56,995 nucleotides of DNA from Bacteroidales bacterium (GCA_024398095.1 JAKSJK010000005.1:1-56995), one strand, 5' to 3'; positions 27,280 to 36,758 are shown, counted from the first letter of the stretch. Notes: generated by a model from the sequence alone, not told the origin. Numbers and translations are program-made.

Positions 27280-28683
27280 ATGAAAACTGTATTCAAACAT
27301 ATCGCATACGCGTTTGTCCTCGCCGCCGCGCTTGTTTCCTGCAAGAGCAATGTCAGCGACCTTGACCTCAAGGGCGACTGCCAGGTCGAAGAATTGACAC
27401 TGGATACTTTCGACGCAATCATCAATGCGAAGACACGCGACATTACAGTCAGGGTTCCGGAGGACTTCTCCGGCTCCTCCGCAATGACTGTAGAGAAGCT
27501 CGTTCTTTCAGAAGGAGCAACAGCCAACATCCGCCAGGGTCAGGTAATCAACATGGATGCGGGACAGGCTATCCATGTGGAGAACGGAGACCTCTATCTC
27601 GACTGGAACCTTTCAGTCATGAGGGATGAGGCACGCATCTATTCATTCGTTATAAACAACACCTACTCCGGTCTTATCAACCAGGAGGCCAAGACCATTA
27701 CGGTCTTCGTACCGAACTCTGTCAACGTGAAGGCTCTCACACCTTCCATCACCTATTCAGAGTATGCTAAAGTGACCCCTGCGAGCGGCGTAACCCAGGA
27801 TTTCACCGATCCTGTAGTCTACACCGTAGACAACAACACAGCACACTCGGAATATGTTGCAACAGTTGTCGTCATCGACAAACCTTCGGCTGTCTTTGTC
27901 GGCGCCGCGGCTGAGAAGGACGAACTCGATCCGGAAGCCCTTGCCGCATGCAACTGGATGATATCCAACATCCCTAACTCAATGTATATGTCATTCGCAG
28001 ACGTGAAGTCAGAACAGATTAATCTGAGCGAATGCAAGGTGATGTGGTGGCACTACCACAAGGATGGCGGTGTTGACGGCCACGACGCTTTCGTTAAAAA
28101 TGCGCCTGAGGCTCTTGACGCGGCAACCCAGATCCGCACATATTACGAGAATGGCGGTTCACTCCTGCTGACCCGCTACGCCGGCAACCTGGCGTCATTC
28201 ATCGGCGCAACCGGTACCGACGAATGGACTACCCCTAACAACTGCTGGGGCGGTGATGAGAACAGCTGCGAGCTCTGCGGCGGCCCATGGACCTTCCGCA
28301 AGTACGCGGAACATCCTATCTGGGAAGGCCTTATCTCCGGTGACAACCCTGACGAAATCTACTGTACCGATGCAGGCTACTATATCACCAATTCGACCTC
28401 ACAGTACCACATCTGGCAGGAGAATCCTGATACTCACTGGGGAGACTACAAGACACACCAGGATTGGGTTGACCGTACTCACGGCAAGATTCTCGGTGTC
28501 GGCGGAGACGGTGCAATCGTTGCATGGGAGTACCCGGCTGACGGCAACAGAGGCGGCATCATCTGTATCGGTTCCGGATGCTATGACTGGTATTCATACA
28601 CCTTTGGAGGCGGTTATGTAGAGAACTTCCACAAGAATATCTCCATTATGACCCTCAACGCATTCAATTATCTATCCAAGTAA
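27280..28683 (+). CDS. DUF4960-like surface glycan-binding lipoprotein (BT1761-like position)
   Basis: A 467-residue lipoprotein (signal ending LVSC near residue 22). Residues about 30-200 contain beta-sandwich repeats (ITVFVPNSVNVKALTPSI, DUF5018-like). The C-terminal ~260 residues include VMWWHYHKDGGVDGHDAF, a ThuA/glutamine-amidotransferase-like segment (YYENGGSLLLTRYAG) and GPWTFRKYAEHPIWEGLISG, matching my recollection of DUF4960. It occupies the place of BT1761, the levan-binding lipoprotein of B. thetaiotaomicron. The predicted role is holding fructan at the surface for the SusCD pair. DUF assignment is from memory. Confidence 0.75.
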   Translation: MKTVFKHIAYAFVLAAALVSCKSNVSDLDLKGDCQVEELTLDTFDAIINAKTRDITVRVPEDFSGSSAMTVEKLVLSEGATANIRQGQVINMDAGQAIHVENGDLYLDWNLSVMRDEARIYSFVINNTYSGLINQEAKTITVFVPNSVNVKALTPSITYSEYAKVTPASGVTQDFTDPVVYTVDNNTAHSEYVATVVVIDKPSAVFVGAAAEKDELDPEALAACNWMISNIPNSMYMSFADVKSEQINLSECKVMWWHYHKDGGVDGHDAFVKNAPEALDAATQIRTYYENGGSLLLTRYAGNLASFIGATGTDEWTTPNNCWGGDENSCELCGGPWTFRKYAEHPIWEGLISGDNPDEIYCTDAGYYITNSTSQYHIWQENPDTHWGDYKTHQDWVDRTHGKILGVGGDGAIVAWEYPADGNRGGIICIGSGCYDWYSYTFGGGYVENFHKNISIMTLNAFNYLSK

Positions 28684-28695
28684 CAAGGTACTCTT

Positions 28696-30282
28696 ATGAA
28701 AAGAACAATCATATTACTTCTCATGATGTCCATGATGTCTCTGGCAGCATGTGAGAAGCAGTATCCGGGAGACAAGCCTAAGCCATGGGATACTACAACC
28801 GAAACCTACACCTACCTCAATGACGACCTGGACGCCGCTTTCACAACCTACTACAAGCACGCCCTCGGCCGCATGGGAGACCCTATGCCGTTCTACGACG
28901 CAAAGGCTGGCGATTTCAAGATTCTCTATCTCCAGGACTACAATAATAATAAGGAATATTTCTTCCACCCAATCTGGGCACTTTCCACAAAGGATTGCGC
29001 AAACTATGAGAACCTCGGTGAGATTCTCCCGGTAGGAAGCAACATCAAGCAGCAGGACGCGGCTCTCGGAACCGGATGCTGCTGGTACTGCAAGGAAGAT
29101 GACCTGTACTACCTCTACTACACGGGAGAGAACGGACTGTGTGACTGCCGCCAGGTGGTTATGAGGGCTACTTCCCCTGATTTCAAGACCTGGACAAAAG
29201 ACCCGCTATGGCGCCTGGACGGTCCGAGCATCGGCCTTTCAGAGACTGATTTCCGCGACCCTCAGGTCTTTGAAGATACCGACGGTTACCATATGGTCAT
29301 TTCCAGCAATCTCCGCTTCGCACATCTCATATCGAAAGACATGAAGAACTGGGAGGCAAAAGAATCCTTCAACATGGTCTGGAACCGTATGTGCGAATGC
29401 CCCGATGTCTTCAAGATGGGTAACTGGTGGTATCTCATCTACAGCGATGCCTACAAGGAGGACTTCAGCCGCAAGGTCAAGTACATGATGGCCGACAGCT
29501 TCGAGCACCTCATGCGCTGTTTCGACAACCCTGGCGACAATTGGCCGAATGACGAGAAGGAAGGCGTACTTGACTCACGCGCATTCTATGCCGCCAAGAC
29601 CGCTTCCAACGGTACAGACCGCTACATCTGGGGATGGTGTCCATTCCGCAGCGGTGTCACATATCACGACAAGAATGTCAACGTCGGTGCGGGCAAGGGT
29701 AACGAGCCTAACTGGAGTGGCGCCCTCGTGTGCCACAAACTCATCCAGCACGATAACGGTACCCTCACCATTGGCGAGGTACCTGCGATGGAGGCAAAGT
29801 ACCGCCGCGAGCACAATGTAAAGGTAATGGCCAGCGAGAACTACGAAAACGGAAGCCTCAACGGCAACGCGTACGTTCTTTTCAACCGCCTGGGCAACCA
29901 CAACCACATCAGCTTCACTGCAGTGACTAATGGTGATGGAGACGCTTTCGGCATCTCTCTCTGCCGCGGAACAGATGCAAGCAGGTACTATACACTCATG
30001 GTCAACCCGGAGTGGGAAAACGGCCGCCGCAAGATCAATTTCGAGCAGCAGGGTTCCGAAGGAGTCGGTTTCATCGCAGCTGCAGACGGCTACATATTCC
30101 CACGTCCTGCCAACAACACCTACGACATCGATATCTACACTGACAACTCCGTCGTGACCATCTATGTAAATGGTGATTATGGATGTACCGAACGCATCTA
30201 CGGAATTTACAAGAACTGCTGGAGCATCAACACCTACGGCGGTTCAGTAAAAATCTCTGACGTAACAGTAAAAGAATATTGA
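28696..30282 (+). CDS. GH32-like lipoprotein, candidate surface endo-fructanase
   Basis: A 528-residue lipoprotein (signal ending LAAC near residue 19). A five-bladed propeller of the GH32/GH43 type is indicated by three acidic blocks: LGRMGDPMPFYD near residue 58 (nucleophile candidate about D62), TDFRDPQVF near 185 (transition-state Asp of the RDP motif), and CECPDVF near 233 (acid/base Glu of the EC motif). The first block replaces the usual WMNDPNG of GH32. A C-terminal beta-sandwich follows (about 370-528). Lipidation and gene order match BT1760, the surface endo-levanase, so I infer the same job; inulin or another fructan remains possible. The stop overlaps the next start in TGATG. Confidence 0.8.
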   Translation: MKRTIILLLMMSMMSLAACEKQYPGDKPKPWDTTTETYTYLNDDLDAAFTTYYKHALGRMGDPMPFYDAKAGDFKILYLQDYNNNKEYFFHPIWALSTKDCANYENLGEILPVGSNIKQQDAALGTGCCWYCKEDDLYYLYYTGENGLCDCRQVVMRATSPDFKTWTKDPLWRLDGPSIGLSETDFRDPQVFEDTDGYHMVISSNLRFAHLISKDMKNWEAKESFNMVWNRMCECPDVFKMGNWWYLIYSDAYKEDFSRKVKYMMADSFEHLMRCFDNPGDNWPNDEKEGVLDSRAFYAAKTASNGTDRYIWGWCPFRSGVTYHDKNVNVGAGKGNEPNWSGALVCHKLIQHDNGTLTIGEVPAMEAKYRREHNVKVMASENYENGSLNGNAYVLFNRLGNHNHISFTAVTNGDGDAFGISLCRGTDASRYYTLMVNPEWENGRRKINFEQQGSEGVGFIAAADGYIFPRPANNTYDIDIYTDNSVVTIYVNGDYGCTERIYGIYKNCWSINTYGGSVKISDVTVKEY

Positions 30283-31973
30283 TGAAAAGACTGATTGTAA
30301 CAATTGTTGCCGCCTTGGTGGCTCTGACTTCCTTTTCCCGCGACCTCGATGTCAAACGCCTCGCCGGGGACATCTGTCATGTGCGTATAAGTGCAGACAA
30401 TGACAGCAAGTATCTCCTCCTGCCTATTGAAGAATCCGCGAAGGAGGCTGAAGTAGAAGTCATCGTGAACAACAACCGCGTCAGGACACTTTGGATCAGG
30501 TTGGCACTGAGCCATATAGATTATTATGCGCCCTTTGCCCTGGATGAATTCCAGGGCGAAGAGGTGCTTCTCCAGATGCATGTGCCTTCCGTCCCTATCA
30601 CCCTCAGCAACAGGGGCTGGGTCGGATCCGACTTGTGCGTAAATAATCTTCGCCTGTCCGACAAGCTTGACTTTTCCAGCGAGACAAGCGAACGCCCAGA
30701 GTATCATCACACCCCAGAATACGGATGGATGAACGACCCTAACGGAATGTTCTACAAGGATGGAGAGTGGCATCTGTACTATCAGTGGGGGCCATACGGA
30801 CTCGTATGGAACAATATGACCTGGGGACATTCCGTATCAAAGGATCTCATCCACTGGGAGCACCGTCAGCCGGCCATCCAGGCAGACGCCCTCGGTGCCG
30901 TATTTTCCGGTTCATGCGTGGTTGACCACAAAAATGCCTGCGGATTCGGGAAGGATGCCGTAATTGCCATGTACACCATGGACGGAGCGGTGCAAAGCCA
31001 GAACATAGCGTATTCTACCGATGGAGGCAACACCTTCACCAAGTATGCCTGCAATCCTGTTCTCGTGGCGGATATCCCCGATTTCCGTGACCCTAATGTA
31101 TTCTGGAACGAAGAGACCGGCAAATGGAACCTCATCCTTGCCTGCGGACAGCAGATGCGTTTCTACTCATCGGCCGACATGAAAGAGTGGAAGGAGGAAT
31201 CGAAGTTCGGCAAACTCTACGGCGCACATGGCGGCGTCTGGGAGTGTCCTGATATCTTCCCTCTGCCAACCCCTGACGGAAAGTCGGAGAAGTGGGTTCT
31301 GTTGTGCAACATCAACCCCGGTGGTCCTATGGGAGGAAGCGCTACCCAATATTTCATCGGTGATTTCGATGGACACATGTTCACCCTGGACGACCCCGAC
31401 CGCTACACCGGTGGAAAGGCTCTCTGGATGGACTATGGGAAAGACCACTACGCCACCGTAAGCTTCTATGATGCCCCGGACAACCGCCGCACCGTAATTG
31501 CCTGGATGAGCAACTGGGAATACGCAGACAAAGTTCCGGCTATCGACTACCGAAGCTCGAACTCGATTGCCCGCGACCTCTTCCTCTATGAGGGAGGCCA
31601 GGGGGAACTGTACCTGGGTTCACGTCCGGCAAAGGAGTACGACAACGCAGGTCTTGACAAAAAATTCACCGTCAAAGGCTCAACTGTCTGGACTCTCTCC
31701 AACAACGAAAAGGAGAAGGTCGTAATCACCTACGATCAGAAAAACATGAAGCTTTCAGTCGACCGCACGGAGAGCGGCATGGTGAATTTCAAGCACACCT
31801 TCCCCGCTGTGACCATTGCCCCGGTCCACAAAAAGCTTACCTCGCTGAGAATCTTCGTCGACAGTAACTCGGTGGAAGTCTTCGGCAACGACGGCGAAGT
31901 CGTCCTTACCAACATCATCTTCCCTTCAGCACCACTAACAACAATAAAAGCAAATCAGAATGAAAAAAAATAA
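30282..31973 (+). CDS. GH32 fructan hydrolase (exo-levanase/fructosidase type)
   Basis: A 563-residue exported enzyme releasing fructose from oligofructans. A cleavable signal without lipobox (residues 1-20) suggests a periplasmic location. Residues about 22-135 form an extra N-terminal beta domain (DUF4980-like, from memory, common in levanases). The propeller has all GH32 motifs: YGWMNDPNGMFY near 146 (nucleophile Asp), DFRDPNVF near 268, and WECPDIF near 320 (acid/base Glu). A C-terminal beta-sandwich contains the typical SVEVFGNDG near 530. ATG 30282 overlaps the upstream stop by one base, and its own end overlaps the permease start by 14 bp. Confidence 0.93.
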   Translation: MKRLIVTIVAALVALTSFSRDLDVKRLAGDICHVRISADNDSKYLLLPIEESAKEAEVEVIVNNNRVRTLWIRLALSHIDYYAPFALDEFQGEEVLLQMHVPSVPITLSNRGWVGSDLCVNNLRLSDKLDFSSETSERPEYHHTPEYGWMNDPNGMFYKDGEWHLYYQWGPYGLVWNNMTWGHSVSKDLIHWEHRQPAIQADALGAVFSGSCVVDHKNACGFGKDAVIAMYTMDGAVQSQNIAYSTDGGNTFTKYACNPVLVADIPDFRDPNVFWNEETGKWNLILACGQQMRFYSSADMKEWKEESKFGKLYGAHGGVWECPDIFPLPTPDGKSEKWVLLCNINPGGPMGGSATQYFIGDFDGHMFTLDDPDRYTGGKALWMDYGKDHYATVSFYDAPDNRRTVIAWMSNWEYADKVPAIDYRSSNSIARDLFLYEGGQGELYLGSRPAKEYDNAGLDKKFTVKGSTVWTLSNNEKEKVVITYDQKNMKLSVDRTESGMVNFKHTFPAVTIAPVHKKLTSLRIFVDSNSVEVFGNDGEVVLTNIIFPSAPLTTIKANQNEKK

Positions 31974-33111
31974 AGCAGCTATCCTCTCAGTGATGCTGTG
32001 CTTCTTTGCGATGGGCTTTGTAGACCTCGTCGGAATCGCCAGCAACTATGTCAAGGAGGATCTTCAGCTTACTGACTCAGTAGCAAACATATTTCCGTCA
32101 CTCGTGTTCTTCTGGTTCCTGCTCTTCAGCGTCCCAACCGGTATGCTGATGAACAGAATCGGACGAAAGAATACCGTACTCATTTCGCTCGGAGTGACGG
32201 TCCTGTCGCTCCTGCTTCCGCTCTTCGGTGAGAACTTCCCTATCATGCTGGCATCCTTTTCTCTCCTCGGAATCGGAAATGCCATCATGCAGACATCTCT
32301 CAACCCTCTGGTAACCACGGTGATGGGCAATGACAATAACCTTGCTTCCACCCTCACCTTCGGACAGTTCATCAAGGCCATCGCATCCTTCCTTGCGCCA
32401 TATCTTGCAATGTGGGGCGCCACTGCGGTAATCCCATCCGCCGGTCTTGACTGGAGGGTGCTTTTCGCCATCTATCTTACTGTAGGCGTAATCGCTACCC
32501 TGGTTCTCTGGTCCACCAGAATTCAGGAGGAGAATGCCGAAGGCAAGGCCAGCAGCTTCACAGGATGCTTCAAGCTTCTTGCACAGCCGATTATCCTTCT
32601 CTCGTTCATCGGCATCATGTGCCATGTGGGAATCGATGTGGGAACCAACACCACAGCCCCGAAACTGCTCATTGAAAGACTCGGAATGACCCTCAACGAG
32701 GCTGCTTTTGCGACCTCGCTATACTTCATCTTCCGTACGATAGGATGTTTCACCGGATCCTTCTTCCTCCGCATCCTCAAGGCACGCACATTCTTTATCA
32801 TCTCGGTTGTCATGATGGCACTGAGCATGCTCGGCATGTGCATCGGCTCCGAGAAATGGATTCTTTTCGCTGCCATTGCCCTCGTCGGATACGGCAACAG
32901 CAACATCTTCTCAATCTGCTTTGCAAACGCCATGCAGGCTCTTCCACAGCAGCAGAACGAAGTCAGCGGCCTCATGATCATGGGTCTTTTCGGAGGAACC
33001 GTTTTCCCTCTCCTCATGGGCTTTGCCAGTGATGCAATGGGACAGCTCGGAGCAGTCCTCGTGATGTCGGTAGGAGTTATCTATCTGTTCTCTTACATCA
33101 GAAAACTGTAA
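31960..33111 (+). CDS. MFS sugar permease, fructose type
   Basis: A 383-residue inner-membrane transporter with about 12 predicted helices, of the FucP/sugar:proton symporter branch of the major facilitator superfamily. MFS marks include MNRIGRKNTVLI between helices 2 and 3 (the GxxxDRxGRK-type loop) and a repeat-related stretch near residue 270. Its position at the end of the SusCD-GH32 operon matches BT1758, so fructose uptake is the likely role. It is slightly short for the family. The start lies inside the GH32 coding end. Convergent with the GH3 gene, with one base between stop codons. Confidence 0.88.
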   Translation: MKKNKAAILSVMLCFFAMGFVDLVGIASNYVKEDLQLTDSVANIFPSLVFFWFLLFSVPTGMLMNRIGRKNTVLISLGVTVLSLLLPLFGENFPIMLASFSLLGIGNAIMQTSLNPLVTTVMGNDNNLASTLTFGQFIKAIASFLAPYLAMWGATAVIPSAGLDWRVLFAIYLTVGVIATLVLWSTRIQEENAEGKASSFTGCFKLLAQPIILLSFIGIMCHVGIDVGTNTTAPKLLIERLGMTLNEAAFATSLYFIFRTIGCFTGSFFLRILKARTFFIISVVMMALSMLGMCIGSEKWILFAAIALVGYGNSNIFSICFANAMQALPQQQNEVSGLMIMGLFGGTVFPLLMGFASDAMGQLGAVLVMSVGVIYLFSYIRKL

Positions 33112-33112
33112 A

Positions 33113-34264
33113 TCAGCGGCAGAGATCCCTCTTGAGATTCAGAATCTTCCCGACACTCCTGTCTATGCGGGATTCGGGGATATGTCCGGAACGGACGGCA
33201 TCCAGGAGGGCATTGTAAGCCGACTCCAGATCTTTTGGAAGCAGGAGCACATCAACTCCTGCTTCCACTGCTTTTACGGCAGCTTCAGCGGAGTCATATT
33301 GGCTTGATACGGCTCCCATCCCCAGAGCGTCGGTGATGATGAGACCATTGAAATGCAGCTCATCACGGAGCCTGCCTATCATTTCGGGGGATAGGGACGC
33401 CGGGAGCCGGTCATGGGTAAGCTCAGGGCAGGTGATGTGTCCCACCATGATCATCCTGGCACCGGCCGCGATTCCTCTCTTGAAAGGAATCAGCTCGCAT
33501 TCCTGCATCTGAGCCCAACTCTTGCGCGTTTCAGCACAGCCGAGGTGAGAATCGGTCGCCGTGTCGCCGTGACCGGGGAAATGCTTCAGACAGGCCTCGA
33601 CGCCCGACAGCCTGAGTCCCTGCATGCATCGGCACATCATTGCTGCAGCTGTTTCCGGATCGGAGCTGAAGGCGCGCGTCCCGATTACCTTGTTGACCGG
33701 ATTTGTGAACACATCCGCCACCGGAGCGAAGTCCAGGTCGAAGCCATATCTGCGCAGATAGCCGCCGATGCTGATTCCGACATTGAAAGCCACGCCGGCA
33801 TCCTCACCCGAACCGATATGGTACATACTCTCGTAGTGCGGCACCTTGAACGCAGGATTTCCATCGAAGCGGGAGACCCTGCCACCTTCCTCGTCCACGG
33901 ATATGAGCGGATATGCCCCGAGGCTGTGCATGTCTGCAGTAAAGGCCGTGATCTGGACCGGGTCCACGATATTCGGCGCAAAGAGACAGAATCCGCCGAC
34001 CGGAACCCTTGCAAAGGCGGCGCGCATTTCTTCAGTCACCGCGGTGCGTGCCGAGGGGCTGAGTTTCTCTGGGGCTACGATGAACATCTGCCCGATTTTC
34101 TGTTCCAGACTGAGTTCAGACAGTGCCGGCACCGGTCCCTTCTCTACGGTGCATCCGTCTACTGTCTCAGGCGTCCCGGATCCGCCATTTCCGCCTCCCA
34201 CGCAGGACAACAGCCCCGCAGAAAGGACTGCCGCAACGAAAATATGGCGCAGGAATGTTCCCAT
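33113..34264 (-). CDS. GH3 beta-N-acetylhexosaminidase (NagZ-like) lipoprotein
   Basis: A 383-residue single-barrel GH3 enzyme. NagZ-type marks are LISVDEEGGRVSRF near 119, KHFPGHGDTATDSH near 227 (with the Asp-His catalytic dyad of NagZ enzymes) and GLIITDALGMGAV near 307 (nucleophile about D312). The N-terminus is a lipoprotein signal (LLSC at residue 21) with a Gly-rich linker, so the enzyme is periplasmic or surface-bound, unlike the cytoplasmic NagZ of Gram-negative muropeptide recycling. Likely substrates are GlcNAc-containing muropeptides or host/dietary N-acetylglucosaminides. Its ATG is 4 bases from a perfect -7 box, so it is predicted leaderless. Confidence 0.9.
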   Translation of the reverse strand: MGTFLRHIFVAAVLSAGLLSCVGGGNGGSGTPETVDGCTVEKGPVPALSELSLEQKIGQMFIVAPEKLSPSARTAVTEEMRAAFARVPVGGFCLFAPNIVDPVQITAFTADMHSLGAYPLISVDEEGGRVSRFDGNPAFKVPHYESMYHIGSGEDAGVAFNVGISIGGYLRRYGFDLDFAPVADVFTNPVNKVIGTRAFSSDPETAAAMMCRCMQGLRLSGVEACLKHFPGHGDTATDSHLGCAETRKSWAQMQECELIPFKRGIAAGARMIMVGHITCPELTHDRLPASLSPEMIGRLRDELHFNGLIITDALGMGAVSSQYDSAEAAVKAVEAGVDVLLLPKDLESAYNALLDAVRSGHIPESRIDRSVGKILNLKRDLCR

Positions 34265-34268
34265 GTCC

Positions 34269-34276
34269 CAAAGATA
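34269..34276 (-). promoter_or_regulatory. -7 box for the GH3 gene
   Basis: TATCTTTG on the minus strand, exact to TAnnTTTG, lies 4 bases upstream of the ATG at 34264. It predicts a leaderless transcript. Confidence 0.6.
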
Positions 34277-34289
34277 ACGAAATTATACC

Positions 34290-34297
34290 TAACTTTG
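34290..34297 (+). promoter_or_regulatory. -7 box for the serine hydrolase gene
   Basis: TAACTTTG on the plus strand matches TAnnTTTG and lies 40 bp upstream of the start at 34338. It is interleaved with the divergent GH3 promoter in a 73-bp gap. Confidence 0.5.
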
Positions 34298-34337
34298 AGT
34301 CTGCCCGTAAACGACGACACTAAAAGACAAACTACAT

Positions 34338-35372
34338 ATGAAAAAGTTCCATGCACTTTTTGCCGCGGCTCTCGTTCTCGCTTCCTGCTGCGGCGGTCAG
34401 CAAACTGACACCAAACATCTCAGGCGTGCTGCCGATTTCGGCCGCATCGACGATGGCATCCAGGCCTATTTCGAGGACCTGCGAGCCATCCACAGCACAG
34501 GCGAGCTCAATTCCGTGATGGTGCTCAAGGACGGCGAAGTACTGGCCGAATATTACGATAATTGCTATGGTCCGGACTTCCGCAACATCTGCTGGTCCGC
34601 GTCCAAGACCTTCACTTCCACCGCGATAGGTTTCGCAATCCAGGACGGCCTGGTGTCGCTGGACAGCAAACTGGTGGACTTCCTCGATGAGGAGATGCTT
34701 CCTGAGACTGTGAGCGATACCCTCGCGGGGCTTACTGTCTACGACCTCCTCAGGATGTCTTCTGGCTTCAAGCTCGATCTTATCGGCAATACCGGCTCAG
34801 GACGCGAGGTGACTCCTACCCGAAGCACTCTCGAGGGCGGTTTCAAGTTCGCTCCGGGCGAGAGATATTCCTACAACAGCCACAACACCTATATGCTGTC
34901 AGTGATTGTTTCCAAAGTCACCGGCAAGCTTGTCTCTGAGTACCTCCAGGAGAAGCTTTTCAACGAGCTGGGTATCCGCAACTACCACTGGGACAAGAGC
35001 CGGGAGGGCTACGATATCGGCGGCTGGGGTCTCTACATCACTACCGAGGCTCTCGCCAAGATGGGTCAGTTCTACCTCCAGAAGGGCCAGTGGAACGGCA
35101 AGCAGCTCCTTAACGAGGAGTGGTTCGACCAGGCCATGTCTGCCCAGATCTATCAGAAGGGCGAGCCCGTGGAGGGCGATGACAAGGCTGTCGGTTACGG
35201 CTACCAGATGTGGGTCAATACTGTCGGCGGCGGCGCCCGTTTCGACGGTGCCCACGGTCAATGGGTGCTCATCTGTCCTGACAAGAACGCCGTGATCGTC
35301 GTGACTGAGAATGTCAACAACACCTCCGCCGCCATCAAAGCCATCTGGAACGACATCTACGAGATGATCTAA
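34338..35372 (+). CDS. Beta-lactamase-family serine hydrolase lipoprotein
   Basis: A 344-residue exported serine hydrolase of the class C/penicillin-binding-protein-like group. The lipoprotein signal ends LASC near residue 17. The SxxK motif is WSASKTF (about S87 and K90), the YxN motif is YSYNSHN near residue 176, and HGQW near 303 may take the KTG-equivalent position. In Bacteroidetes such proteins act as D-alanyl or other esterases and peptidases; the substrate is unknown and antibiotic resistance should not be inferred. The gene converges with purF, sharing CTAA so that the two stop codons overlap. Confidence 0.85.
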   Translation: MKKFHALFAAALVLASCCGGQQTDTKHLRRAADFGRIDDGIQAYFEDLRAIHSTGELNSVMVLKDGEVLAEYYDNCYGPDFRNICWSASKTFTSTAIGFAIQDGLVSLDSKLVDFLDEEMLPETVSDTLAGLTVYDLLRMSSGFKLDLIGNTGSGREVTPTRSTLEGGFKFAPGERYSYNSHNTYMLSVIVSKVTGKLVSEYLQEKLFNELGIRNYHWDKSREGYDIGGWGLYITTEALAKMGQFYLQKGQWNGKQLLNEEWFDQAMSAQIYQKGEPVEGDDKAVGYGYQMWVNTVGGGARFDGAHGQWVLICPDKNAVIVVTENVNNTSAAIKAIWNDIYEMI

Positions 35373-36724
35373 AGTTCCGGGTATTCGCCGGTGAAGCAGG
35401 AGAGGCAGAGTTCGCTGCGGCCGCAGGAACGGAACAGGGACTCTTTGGAAAGGAAGTGGAGGCTGTCGGCGCCGATATAGTCGCGGATTTCCTCCACACT
35501 TTTATGTGCACCGATGAGTTCCTCGTAGGTACCCGTATCCACGCCGTAATAGCAAGGGGAGATATACTTCGGGCTCGCGATGCAGACATGCACCTCGGCC
35601 GCGCCAGCCTCGCGGAGCATGCCCACAATCTTGCGGGAGGTGGTGCCTCGCACGATGGAATCGTCGATGAGGACTATTCGCTTGCCGCTGACCACGCTGC
35701 GCACAGGGGACAGTTTCATCTTCACGCCCTTGTCGCGCAGAGCCTGGGTCGGCTGGATGAAGGTACGGCCCACATACTTGCTCTTGATCAGGCCCATCTC
35801 GTAAGGGATGCCGCTAGCCTCGCTGTAGCCGATAGCGGCGCTCAGGCTGGAATCCGGCACTGGCACCACTATGTCGGCATCGACCGGGTGCTCCTCGAAA
35901 AGCAGCTTGCCCGAACGCTTGCGGAAAATGTGCACATTGCAGCCCTCGATGTCACTGTCCGGGCGGGAGAAATAAATGTACTCCATCACGCACATGCAGC
36001 TGTGGCAATCCTTATGGTAGAAATTGCTGCGCAGCCCGTGGTGGTCGATGCTCACGATCTCACCGGGTTCCACATCGCGGAGGAAGGTGGCGCCGATGGC
36101 ATCCAGGGCGCAGGTTTCGCTGGCCACGACATAGCCGTCACCCAGCTTGCCGATCGAAAGCGGATGGAAACCGAAACGATCACGGCAGGCATAGATGCGG
36201 TTCTGGGTCATGATAAGGATGGAAAACGCACCCTTGATCTTGTTCAAGGCATCGATCAGATTGTATATACGGTCGGAATCATTGTCATCCTTGCGGATCA
36301 GATGGGCAAAAATCTCGCTGTCGGAAGTAGTCTGGAAAAGACTTCCCTGCCTCTCCAGTTCACGCCTCAGCTGCTCGGAATTCACAAGATTGCCGTTATG
36401 GGCAAGTGCGAAATTTCCCGTATAGTGGCTGAAGGTGAAAGGCTGGACATTCTCCAAGCCGCCCACCTTGGTCGTCGGATAGCGGACATGGCCGATCAGC
36501 ATGGAGCCCTCGAGGGACTTGATCGCCTCTTCCTTGAAGACCTCGCCGACCAGACCGATGCCCTTGATCCGGTGCATCTCGCCGTTTCCGTCTACGCTCG
36601 CCATACCGCAGCTCTGCTGACCGCGGTGCTGGAGACTGTGAAGCGCATAATAAGCGTGCTGGGCTGCGTCCGGGACTCCGAAGAGTCCGAGGACGCCGCA
36701 CTCGTGATGTATTTCTTTGCTCAT
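35369..36724 (-). CDS. purF: Amidophosphoribosyltransferase
   Basis: The first committed enzyme of purine synthesis: PRPP plus glutamine gives phosphoribosylamine. 451 residues. A short propeptide precedes the N-terminal nucleophile Cys (about C9, HHECGVLGLFG), then the glutaminase motifs HRGQQSCGMAS and AHNGNLVNSEQL. The phosphoribosyltransferase PRPP loop is VLIDDSIVRGTTS near residue 350. Cys residues in CHSCMC and ELCLSCF may ligate an Fe-S cluster as in the Bacillus-type enzyme. Last gene of the glnA-gltB-gltD-carA-carB-purF block, 34 bp after carB. Having purF behind carAB rather than with pur genes fits a glutamine-user cluster. Confidence 0.96.
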   Translation of the reverse strand: MSKEIHHECGVLGLFGVPDAAQHAYYALHSLQHRGQQSCGMASVDGNGEMHRIKGIGLVGEVFKEEAIKSLEGSMLIGHVRYPTTKVGGLENVQPFTFSHYTGNFALAHNGNLVNSEQLRRELERQGSLFQTTSDSEIFAHLIRKDDNDSDRIYNLIDALNKIKGAFSILIMTQNRIYACRDRFGFHPLSIGKLGDGYVVASETCALDAIGATFLRDVEPGEIVSIDHHGLRSNFYHKDCHSCMCVMEYIYFSRPDSDIEGCNVHIFRKRSGKLLFEEHPVDADIVVPVPDSSLSAAIGYSEASGIPYEMGLIKSKYVGRTFIQPTQALRDKGVKMKLSPVRSVVSGKRIVLIDDSIVRGTTSRKIVGMLREAGAAEVHVCIASPKYISPCYYGVDTGTYEELIGAHKSVEEIRDYIGADSLHFLSKESLFRSCGRSELCLSCFTGEYPEL

Positions 36725-36758
36725 ATAACTGGGGAGGGTTATATATTAAAAAGGAATT

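Noticed and set aside
34338-35372. Antibiotic-resistance beta-lactamase
   Set aside because: Only the general SxxK/YxN fold is supported; relatives in Bacteroidetes are mostly esterases or peptidases.
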